This document shows, in pieces, positions 1-8,126 of a stretch of 29,506 nt of DNA. The position numbers and the translations under genes were made by a program. Under the pieces are notes generated by a model, which worked only from the letters and a program-made list of their open reading frames with translations, made no database searches and was not told where the DNA came from. This DNA comes from JALQUL01 sp964556425 (GTDB lineage Bacteria; Pseudomonadota; Gammaproteobacteria; Burkholderiales; Burkholderiaceae_C), in the NCBI GenBank assembly GCA_964556425.1, contig CAZKWC010000036.1, positions 1 through 29,506 of the forward strand. Direction: 5' to 3'. The first letter of the stretch is position 1. Every line of letters begins with the position of its first letter.

Positions 1-17
1 AGAGTACAAGGCTTGAA

Positions 18-1253
18 TTATTCAGCGGCTACCACCATTGCTTTAGTTGCTGCAGCACTGTCCATCTTGCCGTTAAAATGTTGTGTAATCACATCATAAA
101 AAGCATTTTTAGCAGAGGCAGGAACGGCATGACCATGCGCCATAGAACCTACCAAAGTACCTTTGGTATTCGCTTCGGCTAAGTCTTTCATGCCTTTTTT
201 ACCGCAATCGTCAAATGCTTTATCTGATACATCGGTGCGCGCTGGAACTGAACCTTTTACCACATTAAATGCGCTTTGGAAGTTAGGGTTCATGATGGCG
301 GCCGCTAATTTATTTTGTGCTGCTTGTGCATCAGCACCCACTTTAAACATGGCGAACTGATCAGAATTAAATGACACTGCACCCTGTGTACCCGGTACGC
401 GGAAGCAGAGGAAATCTTTGCCAGGAGCTTTTTTCGCATTGATAAACTCACCTTTAGCCCAGTCACCCATAATTTGGAAGCCCGCTTTACCTTGAATCAC
501 CATAGCGGATGCTAAGTTCCAATCACGATTAGAAAAGTCTTTATCTACATATTTTTTCAATTGAGCCATACGGTCAAATGATTTTTTCATGGTGTCTGAA
601 CCTAAAGCGGCTTTGTCTTTTTTAACAAAGGCTTTGTTATAGAAGTCAACACCGCCAGTCGATAATACAACGCCGTCAAAAATAGTGGCTTCTTGCCAAG
701 CTTGACCACCGTGAGCTAAACCTACATAACCGGCTTTTTGTACTTTATCAAGTGCTGCAATAAATTCGTCCCAAGTTTTTGGGGCATCTTTAACGCCGGC
801 TTTGGCTAGTACTTCTTTGTTGGCCCAAACCCAGTTAGTCGAGTGCACATTCACAGGCGCGGCAATCCATTTACCATTGTGTTTAGAGAAAGCCTGAAGT
901 GCTTTAGGCACGGTTTTATCCCAGCCATCTTTGGCAGCAATGGCATTAAGGTCGCCTAATACGCCTTGTTTAGCCCAATCTTGAATATCAAAACCCAACA
1001 TTTGTACAGCGGTAGGCGGGTTTTTTGCGGTTACACGTGCACGTAAAGCGGTCATTGCAGCCTCACCACCACCACCGGCTACTGGCATATCATTCCATTT
1101 AACACCTTGACCCTCTAGGTCTTTCTTTAAAACACCTAAAGCTGCCGCTTCACCACCAGAAGTCCACCAATGCAGAACTTCAACCGATTCTGCAGCAACA
1201 GCCGCACCACAAAATAAACCAGCCGCAACAGTAGCAATGACTTGACGTTTCAT
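18..1253 (-). CDS. ABC transporter sugar-binding protein (extracellular solute-binding family 1)
   Basis: Periplasmic receptor that would deliver a sugar to an ABC importer, most like the glucose/mannose-type (GtsA-like) group of Proteobacteria. The 411-residue protein begins with a Sec signal peptide (MKRQV then a hydrophobic stretch ending AAVAA, about residue 21), followed by the family-1 opening VLHWWTSGGE and a mature domain of typical length. The ATG at 1251-1253 is chosen because a GGAG Shine-Dalgarno lies 6 bases upstream; the frame extends to a TTG four codons earlier, but that would overlap the ribosome site. The permease and ATPase genes are not in the window and could lie beyond position 1, which is downstream of this gene. 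A LacI-type operator at 1298-1319 suggests sugar-dependent control, and the GH13 glucosidase just upstream fits a glucoside-use locus. The exact sugar is inferred, not shown. Confidence 0.88.
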   Translation of the reverse strand: MKRQVIATVAAGLFCGAAVAAESVEVLHWWTSGGEAAALGVLKKDLEGQGVKWNDMPVAGGGGEAAMTALRARVTAKNPPTAVQMLGFDIQDWAKQGVLGDLNAIAAKDGWDKTVPKALQAFSKHNGKWIAAPVNVHSTNWVWANKEVLAKAGVKDAPKTWDEFIAALDKVQKAGYVGLAHGGQAWQEATIFDGVVLSTGGVDFYNKAFVKKDKAALGSDTMKKSFDRMAQLKKYVDKDFSNRDWNLASAMVIQGKAGFQIMGDWAKGEFINAKKAPGKDFLCFRVPGTQGAVSFNSDQFAMFKVGADAQAAQNKLAAAIMNPNFQSAFNVVKGSVPARTDVSDKAFDDCGKKGMKDLAEANTKGTLVGSMAHGHAVPASAKNAFYDVITQHFNGKMDSAAATKAMVVAAE

Positions 1254-1297
1254 TTGAGTCTCCAAGATATTTTTGATTAAAAGGTCGCAAGTGAAAT

Positions 1298-1319
1298 GAA
1301 ATGATAACGTTTACATTTC
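1298..1319. promoter_or_regulatory. Candidate LacI-family operator upstream of the sugar-binding protein gene
   Basis: A 22-bp dyad centred on a CpG between 1308 and 1309, in which 9 of 11 base pairs are symmetric. The core on the plus strand is TGATAACGTTTACA, flanked by GAAA and TTTC. The central AACGTT with near-symmetric flanks is the usual form of LacI/GalR-family operators. It lies 45 bp upstream of the start codon and downstream of a possible -35 element, a repressor-like position. No regulator gene is present in the window. Confidence 0.6.
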
Positions 1320-1374
1320 AAAACAAGACCTAGTAATAACCCCAATTTTAAAAAACATATTTTTTTAAAGGTTA

Positions 1375-1380
1375 AGTCAA
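1375..1380 (-). promoter_or_regulatory. Possible -35 element (TTGACT) for the sugar-binding protein gene
   Basis: On the minus strand TTGACT is followed after 15-17 bases by weak AT-rich -10 candidates (TATGTT or TGTTTT). Transcription from here would run through the LacI-type dyad at 1298-1319. The -10 is poor, so this is a weak call. Confidence 0.3.
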
Positions 1381-1435
1381 TAAAGTGGCATAAGATGAAA
1401 TGAGGCTGGGATATAAAACAACTCCCATACCAACA

Positions 1436-3208
1436 TTAGTCAGGTATTTCTATCAGGAGAGCTTGCCATGCTTGGAGCCTAATATGTGGAGCATTTTCTT
1501 TCCACTGCAATTGCAAGGGCCTTTTTTCAGGGCTATTGGAGTGGCTGTAATTATCTAATAACACTCTTAATTGACTCATATGGGAGGCATTCTGATTGCT
1601 TGGTATTTCCCAAATTTGTTCAGTTTCTGAAAAGTTAATGGCGACCCAAATACGACTGCCTTTTTGTTCGGATGTGGAGGGCAGTAAACGCTGGAATACA
1701 TATAAGTGGGCATGCTCTGGTGCAAGGTCTTGGTAAACACCGTGTACCAAAACGGGTAATTGTTTGCGCAGTTGTATGAGTTCTTGATAAAAACAATAAA
1801 CCGAGTCAGACCGCTTGATTTGATCCGCTGCATTAATAAGCGTGTAATTAGGATTGACTTCTAGCCAGGCTTGGCCATTGGTAAAACCACCGCTGGGCTG
1901 ATTAGACCATTGCATAGGGGTACGGGCATGATCACGACTGGTTTGAGCCTGATGCGACAAATATTCTGCCTCGCTGACCTTTCCTGTTGCTACCCATTTG
2001 TCCCACATACCTTTGACTTCTAAATCATTGTACTGATCAAGCCGAGTAAAGGGAAAATTAGTCATCCCTAATTCATCACCTTGATAAATAAAAGGAGTTG
2101 CTCTTTGACATAAATAAACCATGGCGAGAGCTTTAGCCGATAACTCACGCCACTGTGCACTGTCGTTACCAAAATGCGAAACAATACGCGGATTATCGTG
2201 ATTGCATAAAAAACTGGTATTCCATCCTTGTGCATTAGGAACCGAGTCGAGTTGTGCTAAGGTTGATTTGAATTGAGCTAAAGTCCAATTGGTTTTACGC
2301 CAGTTGTCTCTGTCAAGACGTACCACATCAAAATGAAAAATCATGCTTAACTCTTTTCGACTGGCATCGGTAAAAAGCGGGGCATTTTCAAAAGTCACAC
2401 CAAATGCTTCACCGACTGTCATGGCATTAAATGGTGCTAATACGGCTTGATGCAATTCCTGCAAATATTCATGCACACGTGGCCCGTTGGCATAAACGAA
2501 TTCAGGATGCTCGAGTTGCTCGGCTGTGAGATTGGGTAGCCCTTCTGGTTTGGAAATAAATGGAATCACATCCATTCTAAAACCGCTCACGCCTTTGTTT
2601 AACCAAAACCGCATCAAGTCATATACTTCTTGCCTTACCTTTGGGTTTTCCCAGTTCAGGTCGGGCTGTTGCTTGGCAAAATAATGTAAATAATATTGGC
2701 CACGACTAGGGCAATATTCCCATGCCGAACCACCAAAAAATGAAGGGTAGTTATTGGGTTCTGCGCCATTCACTGGGTCTCGCCAAATATAATAATCTCG
2801 ATAGGGGTTTTGTTCAGAAACAGAGCTGCTACTTTCTTGAAACCAAGTGTGTTGATCGCTGGTGTGGTTCACTACTAAGTCGATTATTAAATGCATATTC
2901 CTGGCCTTTAAGCCAGCCATCAAATCATCAAAATCAGCCATAGTGCCCAACTCTGCCATGACCTTTTGATAGTCTCTAATGTCATATCCATTATCCACAT
3001 TAGGACTATCAAAATGAGGGCTTAACCAAATCACATCAACCCCCAAATTTTGTAGGTAGTCGAGTTGTTGAATCATGCCGGGTAGGTCACCTATACCGTC
3101 ATGGTTGCTGTCTAAAAAAGAGCGTGGATAAATTTGGTAAACCACACTATTTTTCCACCAATCGGAGGCAAGGTTTTGTGTGGGATGTTTGACAGCTTGT
3201 AGGGTCAT
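1436..3208 (-). CDS. GH13 alpha-glucosidase (oligo-1,6-glucosidase / maltase type)
   Basis: Hydrolyses terminal alpha-glucosidic bonds of short oligosaccharides. It has no signal peptide, so it is expected to act in the cytoplasm after uptake. The 590-residue length is typical. The alpha-amylase (beta/alpha)8 barrel shows the conserved regions in order: VVYQIYPRSF at 22-31, DLVVNHT at 110-116, GFRMDVI with nucleophile D213, TVGEAFG with acid/base E267, and CNHDNPR with transition-state D338. QPDLNWENP (181-189) is also characteristic. The residue after the nucleophile is Val214; in the isomaltase/maltase group Val there goes with alpha-1,6 activity and Thr with alpha-1,4, which hints at isomalto-oligosaccharides. 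The start ATG at 3206-3208 is the only reasonable one. The sugar-binding protein gene follows after 182 bp with its own regulatory region. Confidence 0.93.
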   Translation of the reverse strand: MTLQAVKHPTQNLASDWWKNSVVYQIYPRSFLDSNHDGIGDLPGMIQQLDYLQNLGVDVIWLSPHFDSPNVDNGYDIRDYQKVMAELGTMADFDDLMAGLKARNMHLIIDLVVNHTSDQHTWFQESSSSVSEQNPYRDYYIWRDPVNGAEPNNYPSFFGGSAWEYCPSRGQYYLHYFAKQQPDLNWENPKVRQEVYDLMRFWLNKGVSGFRMDVIPFISKPEGLPNLTAEQLEHPEFVYANGPRVHEYLQELHQAVLAPFNAMTVGEAFGVTFENAPLFTDASRKELSMIFHFDVVRLDRDNWRKTNWTLAQFKSTLAQLDSVPNAQGWNTSFLCNHDNPRIVSHFGNDSAQWRELSAKALAMVYLCQRATPFIYQGDELGMTNFPFTRLDQYNDLEVKGMWDKWVATGKVSEAEYLSHQAQTSRDHARTPMQWSNQPSGGFTNGQAWLEVNPNYTLINAADQIKRSDSVYCFYQELIQLRKQLPVLVHGVYQDLAPEHAHLYVFQRLLPSTSEQKGSRIWVAINFSETEQIWEIPSNQNASHMSQLRVLLDNYSHSNSPEKRPLQLQWKENAPHIRLQAWQALLIEIPD

Positions 3209-3315
3209 GATAAAGCTTGATAGATTTTTTTAAACCATTATCTTGACAACTTTTGATCTAAATGCAAGCGAATAAGTATCACTTGAGTTACCAAATTGAA
3301 TCAAAAATAAAGTGC

Positions 3316-4494
3316 CTATACTTTATATTTTTTCATGAATTTTTTATCAATATAATTTTTTAAATACCAAACCCAAGCCCCTTTAAAACTATAAGCACCA
3401 TAACTGGCAATGGCATAGCGCCTGCCGCAGGCTAATAAGTTAAGTGTGGTGGCCGGTAATACATGGGGCAGCAAGTTTTCTTGCTTGCAATACAAAACGA
3501 TATTGCGCGCTAAGGCAGGGCCTGCCCTAACAGCATAAACACCACTTCTTGGGTGGATTTTATCGGTTCTGCTGGCGACATCGCCAGCGGCAAAGACCCA
3601 GGTATGCGAGACCGATTGTTGAAACTCATTAACCGCAACAAAGCCCTTCTCATCTAACTGTAAACCACTTTGTTTTAACCAATTGGGGGCCATAGAACCA
3701 ATTGCCAACCAGCTCATTTCAGAGGGGAGGGAAGTAGGATGTTGATGGTTAGTAGACTTAGATAAGATCAGTTGATTAGCTTGTACCTCTTGTACTTTTT
3801 GATTCACAATTTGAATGCCTAGTTGCTTGGCTTGTTGCTGCATAGCTTGGCTAACCGAGGCGTTGTAGGAGGGGCCCAAGCCTTGCGCACCAGCAATTAA
3901 AGATACCTGTGTATTGGGAAAGCGATAGGCTAAGCTACAAGCTATTTCAAAGCCAGCCGCCCCACCACCAATGACTGAAATTGGTTTTTTAACCGAGTTA
4001 TGAACGGCTGAACTTGAGCTTGTAGTAAGGCTGCTGTTGAGTTTTTTTTCTATGCTGGCCCAGTTATTGGCTAAATTTTCAAGTGGTCTTAATAATACAC
4101 AATGCTGGCTGGCGCCGGGCAAAATAGGGTCTAGCTGCGATGTGTCTAAGCCTGCACCGGTATCAATACTTAATAAATCAAATGCTAAGCACTCACCGTT
4201 TTCAAGAAAAACCTTTTTAGCGTTCACATCTATACCAGTAGCATGACAAGCGTGCCACTGAATAGAGCTGTTTTGAAGTAATGCGGGCACATGGATGGCG
4301 CACTCATCAAATTCATAAAGGCCCGCAACCAGGCCTGGCACCATACCAGAATAATAGGTTTTGGCATGAGGGCTTACTAAGGTAATTTTTAGCTTTGGCG
4401 TTTGTGCTAGCGAGGCCATGCGAATTAAATGTTTTAACAAATAAATATGAGCATGACCTGCTCCTAATAACACCAAATGCAGGCCTTGATTCAT
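3316..4494 (-). CDS. FAD-dependent NDH-2-like oxidoreductase of the SelD-associated family (TIGR03169 type), stand-alone
   Basis: Two-dinucleotide-binding flavoprotein of 392 residues. FAD site GAGHAH at 11-16, the family-typical YYSGMVPGLVAGLY at 47-60, a second Rossmann site IGGGAAG at 175-181, and the FAD-binding VFAAGDVAS around 300-308 with D305. The C-terminus (WVWYLKNYIDKKFM, about 374-387) is basic, aromatic and amphipathic, as in proteins that sit on the inner membrane. The GxGHAH motif and the IDxxFM ending match the domain normally found fused N-terminal to selenide water dikinase (SelD). Here there is no SelD domain and no selD in the window. It is the last gene of the six-gene operon, 4 bp after the TVP38-flavoprotein gene. 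Electron donor and acceptor are unknown. Ordinary NADH:quinone oxidoreductase (NDH-2) activity is the main alternative. Confidence 0.8.
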   Translation of the reverse strand: MNQGLHLVLLGAGHAHIYLLKHLIRMASLAQTPKLKITLVSPHAKTYYSGMVPGLVAGLYEFDECAIHVPALLQNSSIQWHACHATGIDVNAKKVFLENGECLAFDLLSIDTGAGLDTSQLDPILPGASQHCVLLRPLENLANNWASIEKKLNSSLTTSSSSAVHNSVKKPISVIGGGAAGFEIACSLAYRFPNTQVSLIAGAQGLGPSYNASVSQAMQQQAKQLGIQIVNQKVQEVQANQLILSKSTNHQHPTSLPSEMSWLAIGSMAPNWLKQSGLQLDEKGFVAVNEFQQSVSHTWVFAAGDVASRTDKIHPRSGVYAVRAGPALARNIVLYCKQENLLPHVLPATTLNLLACGRRYAIASYGAYSFKGAWVWYLKNYIDKKFMKKYKV

Positions 4495-4498
4495 GCCG

Positions 4499-6664
4499 TT
4501 AGCCTCTTAAAAAGCTATGAAAACGCTCTACCCATGCGAGTAGTTGTTTGGGCTGATGAGCTCTTTTCCATTCACCTGCAGCGTATTTATTGGCTTCTGC
4601 CATAGTGGGGTAAATATGAATAGTGCCCAACAGCTTATTTAAACCTAAACCATGTTTCATGGCCATGACAAACTCGGCAATTAAGTCGCCTGCATGATCA
4701 CCTACTATGGTCACACCTAAAATTTTATCTTTATTGGGTACCGTCAATACTTTGACATAACCCACATCAGAACCATCGGCGATGGCACGGTCTAAATCGT
4801 CAATCCCATAATGTGTGACTTCATACGCAATACCTTGTGCAATCGCTTCTTGTTCGTTAATTCCAACTCTTGCTACCTCTGGGTCGGTGAAGGTGGCCCA
4901 AGGTATCACAGAATAATCTGCTTTGAATTTTTTGAATTTACCAAATAAAGCATTAACTGCGGCATACCAAGCTTGATGAGCCGCCACATGGGTGAGTTGA
5001 TAAGGGCCAGCCACATCTCCTACTGCAAAAATATTGGGGTAAATGGTTTCAAGATAGGCATTGGTATCAATGGTTTTGTTGCTAGTAATACCTAACTCTT
5101 CAAGGCCAAATCCTTTTAGTCTTGGGCTTCTGCCCACTGCACAAATCAGACTATCGAAAGGTAATTCGAGTTCTTGATCGAGATGCTTGAGACGAATGAT
5201 TTTTTCTTGATTCAAAATGTCGCAGCTAATGGCTTGGTGCTGAGTTAGTATTTTGACACCATCGCGTGCTAATTTATTTTGCACAATAGCTGATACGTCT
5301 TCATCTTCCCTGCTCATCAGTCTTGAACCTTGCTCGATTTGAGTGACTTGTGCACCTAACCTAGCAAAACTTTGCGCTAACTCACAACCAATGGGGCCAC
5401 CACCTAAAATAACAATTCGCTTAGGAATAGTCGGCAACTGGCTATAGGCTTGCCAAAGTGTGTCACTGGTTAAATAGCCCACTTTATCAAGACCAGGCAA
5501 GTTAGGGACAAACGGACTAGCACCTGTAGCAATCACGATAGACCTAGTGCTAAGGATTTGTTTGGTGCCAGAAGGGCTGCTTATTTCGACATGCCAAGGA
5601 CTAATAATACGGGCATAACCTTGTTGAACATCAACACCTAAATCGGTATAACGACTAATGCTGTCGTGTGGTTCAATTTTTTCAATTACTTTATTAATTC
5701 TTTGCAAGACCGCTGCAAAATTAACTTGGCTAGTGCCAACTTCAATACCATAGTCTTGGCTGTTGGCAATGGTGTGGGCTACTTTGGCACTCTTAATTAA
5801 AGCTTTACTGGGCACACAACCATAGTTAAGGCAATCACCACCCATTTTGTGGGTTTCAACTAAAGTCACTTTTGCTTTAACAGCGGCTGCAATATAACTA
5901 CTGACTAAGCCACCTGCGCCCGCACCAATCACGACTAAATTACGATCAAATTTTTTAGGTTGAACACTTTGCCATTTTTTATAAACTTTGCGCTTTTGAA
6001 AGTAGGCAATAAAGGCTTTGGCCAACCAAGGAAATAATCCTAATAAGGTAAAAGATAAAATTAAACTAGGCGAAAGGATATCGGATGGCGATTTTAAAGA
6101 GGCCAATTGTGTGCCAGCATTCACATAAACTAAAGTGCCGGCCAACATGCCTAATTGACTCACCCAATAAAACTGAAAAGTTTTAATTTTGGTTAAACCC
6201 ATGACCAAATTAATGACAAAAAATGGTACAGCAGGAACAAGTCTTAAGGTGAATAAATAAAAACTACCTTGTTTTTCTATGCCTTGATTAATAGTTTTGA
6301 GTTGTTGGCTAAAACGAGCTTCTATGCTGTCGCGCAACAAATGACGGGAGCTTAAAAAGGCCAAAGTGGCCCCTAGGCTGGAGGCAAAAGAAATTAATAA
6401 AAAGCCCCAGATGAGGCCAAACATAGCTCCGCCTGCCAAGGTTAAAATGACAGCTCCAGGCAATGAAAATGCAGTACTTATTACATACACTAAGAAAAAC
6501 AACACCGACACTAAAATAGGGCTTTGTTCCACCCATTGCACCAATTGTTGTTGGCTATTTTGTAGGTAACTAAAAGTTAAATAATTTTGCCCGCCAAAAT
6601 AAAAAAATAAAGCTATTACACTGGCAATAACAAGAATTAACAGAATTTTTTTAAGTTTCGTCAT
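4499..6664 (-). CDS. TVP38/TMEM64 membrane domain fused to a class I pyridine-nucleotide-disulfide oxidoreductase
   Basis: Two-part protein of 721 residues. Residues 1-230 are a TVP38/TMEM64 (DedA-like) membrane domain with several transmembrane segments and the family signatures FSLPGAVILTLAGGAMFG (66-83) and RLVPAVPFFVINLVMGL (141-157). Residues 240-721 are a cytoplasmic flavoprotein resembling dihydrolipoamide dehydrogenase and mercuric reductase: FAD site GAGAGG at 247-252, redox-active GGDCLNYGCVPSK with C278 and C283, NAD(P) site ILGGGPIG at 419-426, FAD motif FAVGD at 546-550. In the dimer-interface motif HIYPTMAE (683-690) the lipoamide-dehydrogenase catalytic His is Tyr685. The C-terminal Cys pair of mercuric reductase is absent, so neither activity should be assigned. 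It overlaps the ynjF-like gene by 14 bp. The substrate of the redox-active cysteines is unknown. Confidence 0.88.
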   Translation of the reverse strand: MTKLKKILLILVIASVIALFFYFGGQNYLTFSYLQNSQQQLVQWVEQSPILVSVLFFLVYVISTAFSLPGAVILTLAGGAMFGLIWGFLLISFASSLGATLAFLSSRHLLRDSIEARFSQQLKTINQGIEKQGSFYLFTLRLVPAVPFFVINLVMGLTKIKTFQFYWVSQLGMLAGTLVYVNAGTQLASLKSPSDILSPSLILSFTLLGLFPWLAKAFIAYFQKRKVYKKWQSVQPKKFDRNLVVIGAGAGGLVSSYIAAAVKAKVTLVETHKMGGDCLNYGCVPSKALIKSAKVAHTIANSQDYGIEVGTSQVNFAAVLQRINKVIEKIEPHDSISRYTDLGVDVQQGYARIISPWHVEISSPSGTKQILSTRSIVIATGASPFVPNLPGLDKVGYLTSDTLWQAYSQLPTIPKRIVILGGGPIGCELAQSFARLGAQVTQIEQGSRLMSREDEDVSAIVQNKLARDGVKILTQHQAISCDILNQEKIIRLKHLDQELELPFDSLICAVGRSPRLKGFGLEELGITSNKTIDTNAYLETIYPNIFAVGDVAGPYQLTHVAAHQAWYAAVNALFGKFKKFKADYSVIPWATFTDPEVARVGINEQEAIAQGIAYEVTHYGIDDLDRAIADGSDVGYVKVLTVPNKDKILGVTIVGDHAGDLIAEFVMAMKHGLGLNKLLGTIHIYPTMAEANKYAAGEWKRAHQPKQLLAWVERFHSFLRG

Positions 6665-7471
6665 GATTGTTTTTCTGTTGGTGAATAAAAAATGATGTGT
6701 GTTTTTCTATGGCTTTTAAATGAGTAAAACCCCAATAAACACGAGTCACAATGGTAAAGCTGCAAAGCAAGGCAAAGCCGTACGCTAAATAGTTAAAGTA
6801 GTATGGCATTAAACAAGCCAATATAAAAAACAATAATGTTTCGGTGGCTTCTGTTAAGCCACCTAAAAAATAAAATGATTTTTTGGGTAGTCGGGTGTTG
6901 CTTAACTGATGTTTTTGCGCCAAGATTGCAAAAGCCAAAAAACTAGATGCCGTGCCAATAAAACAAAACAATAACACAGCTGCAGCTAATGCGTTTTGAT
7001 GTGGGTTGGCAAAAGCAAACGCNNNNNNNNNNNNNNNNNNNNNNNNNNNNNNNNNNNNNNNNNNNNNNNNNNNNNNNNNNNNNNNNNNNNNNNNNNNNNN
7101 NNNNNNNNNNNNNNNNNNNNNNACAATAACACAGCTGCAGCTAATGCGTTTTGATGTGGGTTGGCAAAAGCAAACGCTAGCGGTATGGAAGCGTAAAAAA
7201 TAAAGTCTAGGCATATATCTAAAAAGCCGCCTGCATCAGTGGCTTGGTTAAGCCTTGCTACTGCTCCATCTAGGGCATCGAGTAGCCTTGAAATCAAGAT
7301 AAAGATAAGGCCAAAAATAAATGCATTAAAGGCAATACACATGGCTGCTACAAGACCAATTGCAAAACCAATTAAACTGATTTGATTAGCAGTGATGCCA
7401 GTAGCTTGCAGTCTTTTAGCAACCTGCTTTACCGCAGGTTCAATTAATTGTATGGCTATAGAGTCAAGCAT
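6651..7471 (-). CDS. ynjF: CDP-alcohol phosphatidyltransferase, YnjF-like (split only by an assembly gap)
   Basis: Integral membrane enzyme family that moves a phosphatidyl group from a CDP-linked lipid to an alcohol; the alcohol for the YnjF branch is not known. Read without the gap, the gene is 666 bp and gives 221 residues. It contains the CDP-alcohol motif D65-A-L-D68-G-A-V-A-R73, then G81, D85 and D89, followed by several hydrophobic segments. The phrase DAGGFLDICLDFIFYASIPL is typical of the YnjF group. As assembled, 100 Ns (7023-7122) plus a duplicated 55-bp flank add 155 bp, which is not a multiple of three, so the two halves appear in different frames. The start ATG at 7469-7471 overlaps the end of the ynjD-like gene by 8 bp, and the stop overlaps the next gene by 14 bp. 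The symbol is by similarity to E. coli. Confidence 0.82.
6968..7022. repeat. Left copy of a 55-bp exact duplication flanking the N gap
   Basis: Identical base for base to 7123-7177. Both copies encode the same peptide of the ynjF-like protein (AFAFANPHQNALAAAVLL). The most economical reading is that two contig ends overlapping by 55 bp were scaffolded with a default gap instead of being merged. Confidence 0.93.
7023..7122. other. Assembly gap of exactly 100 N
   Basis: A run of 100 undetermined bases. The round number suggests a default scaffold spacer, not a measured distance. Because the flanks duplicate each other, the true gap size is probably zero, or minus 55. Confidence 0.97.
7123..7177. 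repeat. Right copy of the 55-bp duplication flanking the N gap
   Basis: Exact copy of 6968-7022. Deleting the Ns and one copy joins the two halves of the ynjF-like gene in one frame. Confidence 0.93.
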
Positions 7472-8120
7472 TGTGGGTTGATGAGGTGGTATTAAGTGGA
7501 ACTAATTTACTGACGTGTTGAAGGTCTGCAATATCAGCCGCGTCATGTGTAACTATTAGTACTGGAATGGCCCGTTTTCTTACAGTTTCAAAAACAAATT
7601 GTCTGATATTTTGCCTTAATGACTCATCTAACTTAGAAAACGGTTCGTCTAATAACAAGGCTTGGGGTTCCGCTAATAGGGCCCTCATTAAGGCCACACG
7701 GGCTTTTTGTCCACCCGATAATAGGCTAGGGTCTTGTGGTCCCATACCGGTTAATTGAGCATCAATAAGCGCTTGATTGGCTAATTGAATTTTTTGGGCT
7801 TTAGAATATTTTTTTGGAATCGCAAATAATAAATTTTCAAGCACACTGAGATGTGGGAATAACAAAGGTTCTTGAAACAGCATACCAATTTTTCTTTCTT
7901 GTGTGCTAAGATCATTTAAGTTTTTTTGATTTAAAAACATTTGGCTTTGCAAAACAAAATCGGAACTTAAACAGTTGGCAATTGCCGCTAACAAGGTTGA
8001 TTTTCCACAACCACTAGGACCCATTAAAGTATGAATACAGCCAGCGGCAATCGTGAGTTCAAAGTTGTTAATTAAAACTTTACTGCCAATTGCGAGTTGT
8101 TGAATTTTTATATCAAGCAT
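7464..8120 (-). CDS. ynjD: ABC transporter ATP-binding protein, YnjD-like
   Basis: Energises the importer formed with the YnjC- and YnjB-like proteins encoded just upstream; it acts on the cytoplasmic face of the inner membrane. The 218 residues form one nucleotide-binding domain: Walker A GPSGCGKS at 34-41, Q-loop Q83 within FQEPLLFP, ABC signature LSGGQ at 134-138, Walker B ALLLDEP with D158 and E159, D-loop SKLDE, and H-loop H192. There is no extra C-terminal regulatory domain, unlike MalK or FbpC types, and the length is close to E. coli YnjD. The gene begins 6 bp after the permease gene and overlaps the ynjF-like gene by 8 bp, so the four are surely translated from one message. The transported substrate is unknown. 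Confidence 0.92.
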   Translation of the reverse strand: MLDIKIQQLAIGSKVLINNFELTIAAGCIHTLMGPSGCGKSTLLAAIANCLSSDFVLQSQMFLNQKNLNDLSTQERKIGMLFQEPLLFPHLSVLENLLFAIPKKYSKAQKIQLANQALIDAQLTGMGPQDPSLLSGGQKARVALMRALLAEPQALLLDEPFSKLDESLRQNIRQFVFETVRKRAIPVLIVTHDAADIADLQHVSKLVPLNTTSSTHNA

Positions 8121-8126
8121 AGGTAG

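Noticed and set aside
1347..1369. AT-rich dyad as terminator of the GH13 gene
   Set aside because: The stem (TTTAAAAAA with TTTTTTAAA) contains no G-C pair and overlaps the likely promoter region, so it may be chance in AT-rich DNA.
4499..6664. Mercuric reductase or dihydrolipoamide dehydrogenase assignment
   Set aside because: The CxxxxC FAD-disulfide core fits both, but the C-terminal Cys pair of MerA is absent and the Lpd catalytic His is Tyr685. The fused TVP38 domain also argues for a separate family.
6651..7471. ynjF-like gene as a pseudogene or frameshift
   Set aside because: The break coincides exactly with the N run and a 55-bp duplicated flank; removing 155 bp restores the frame.
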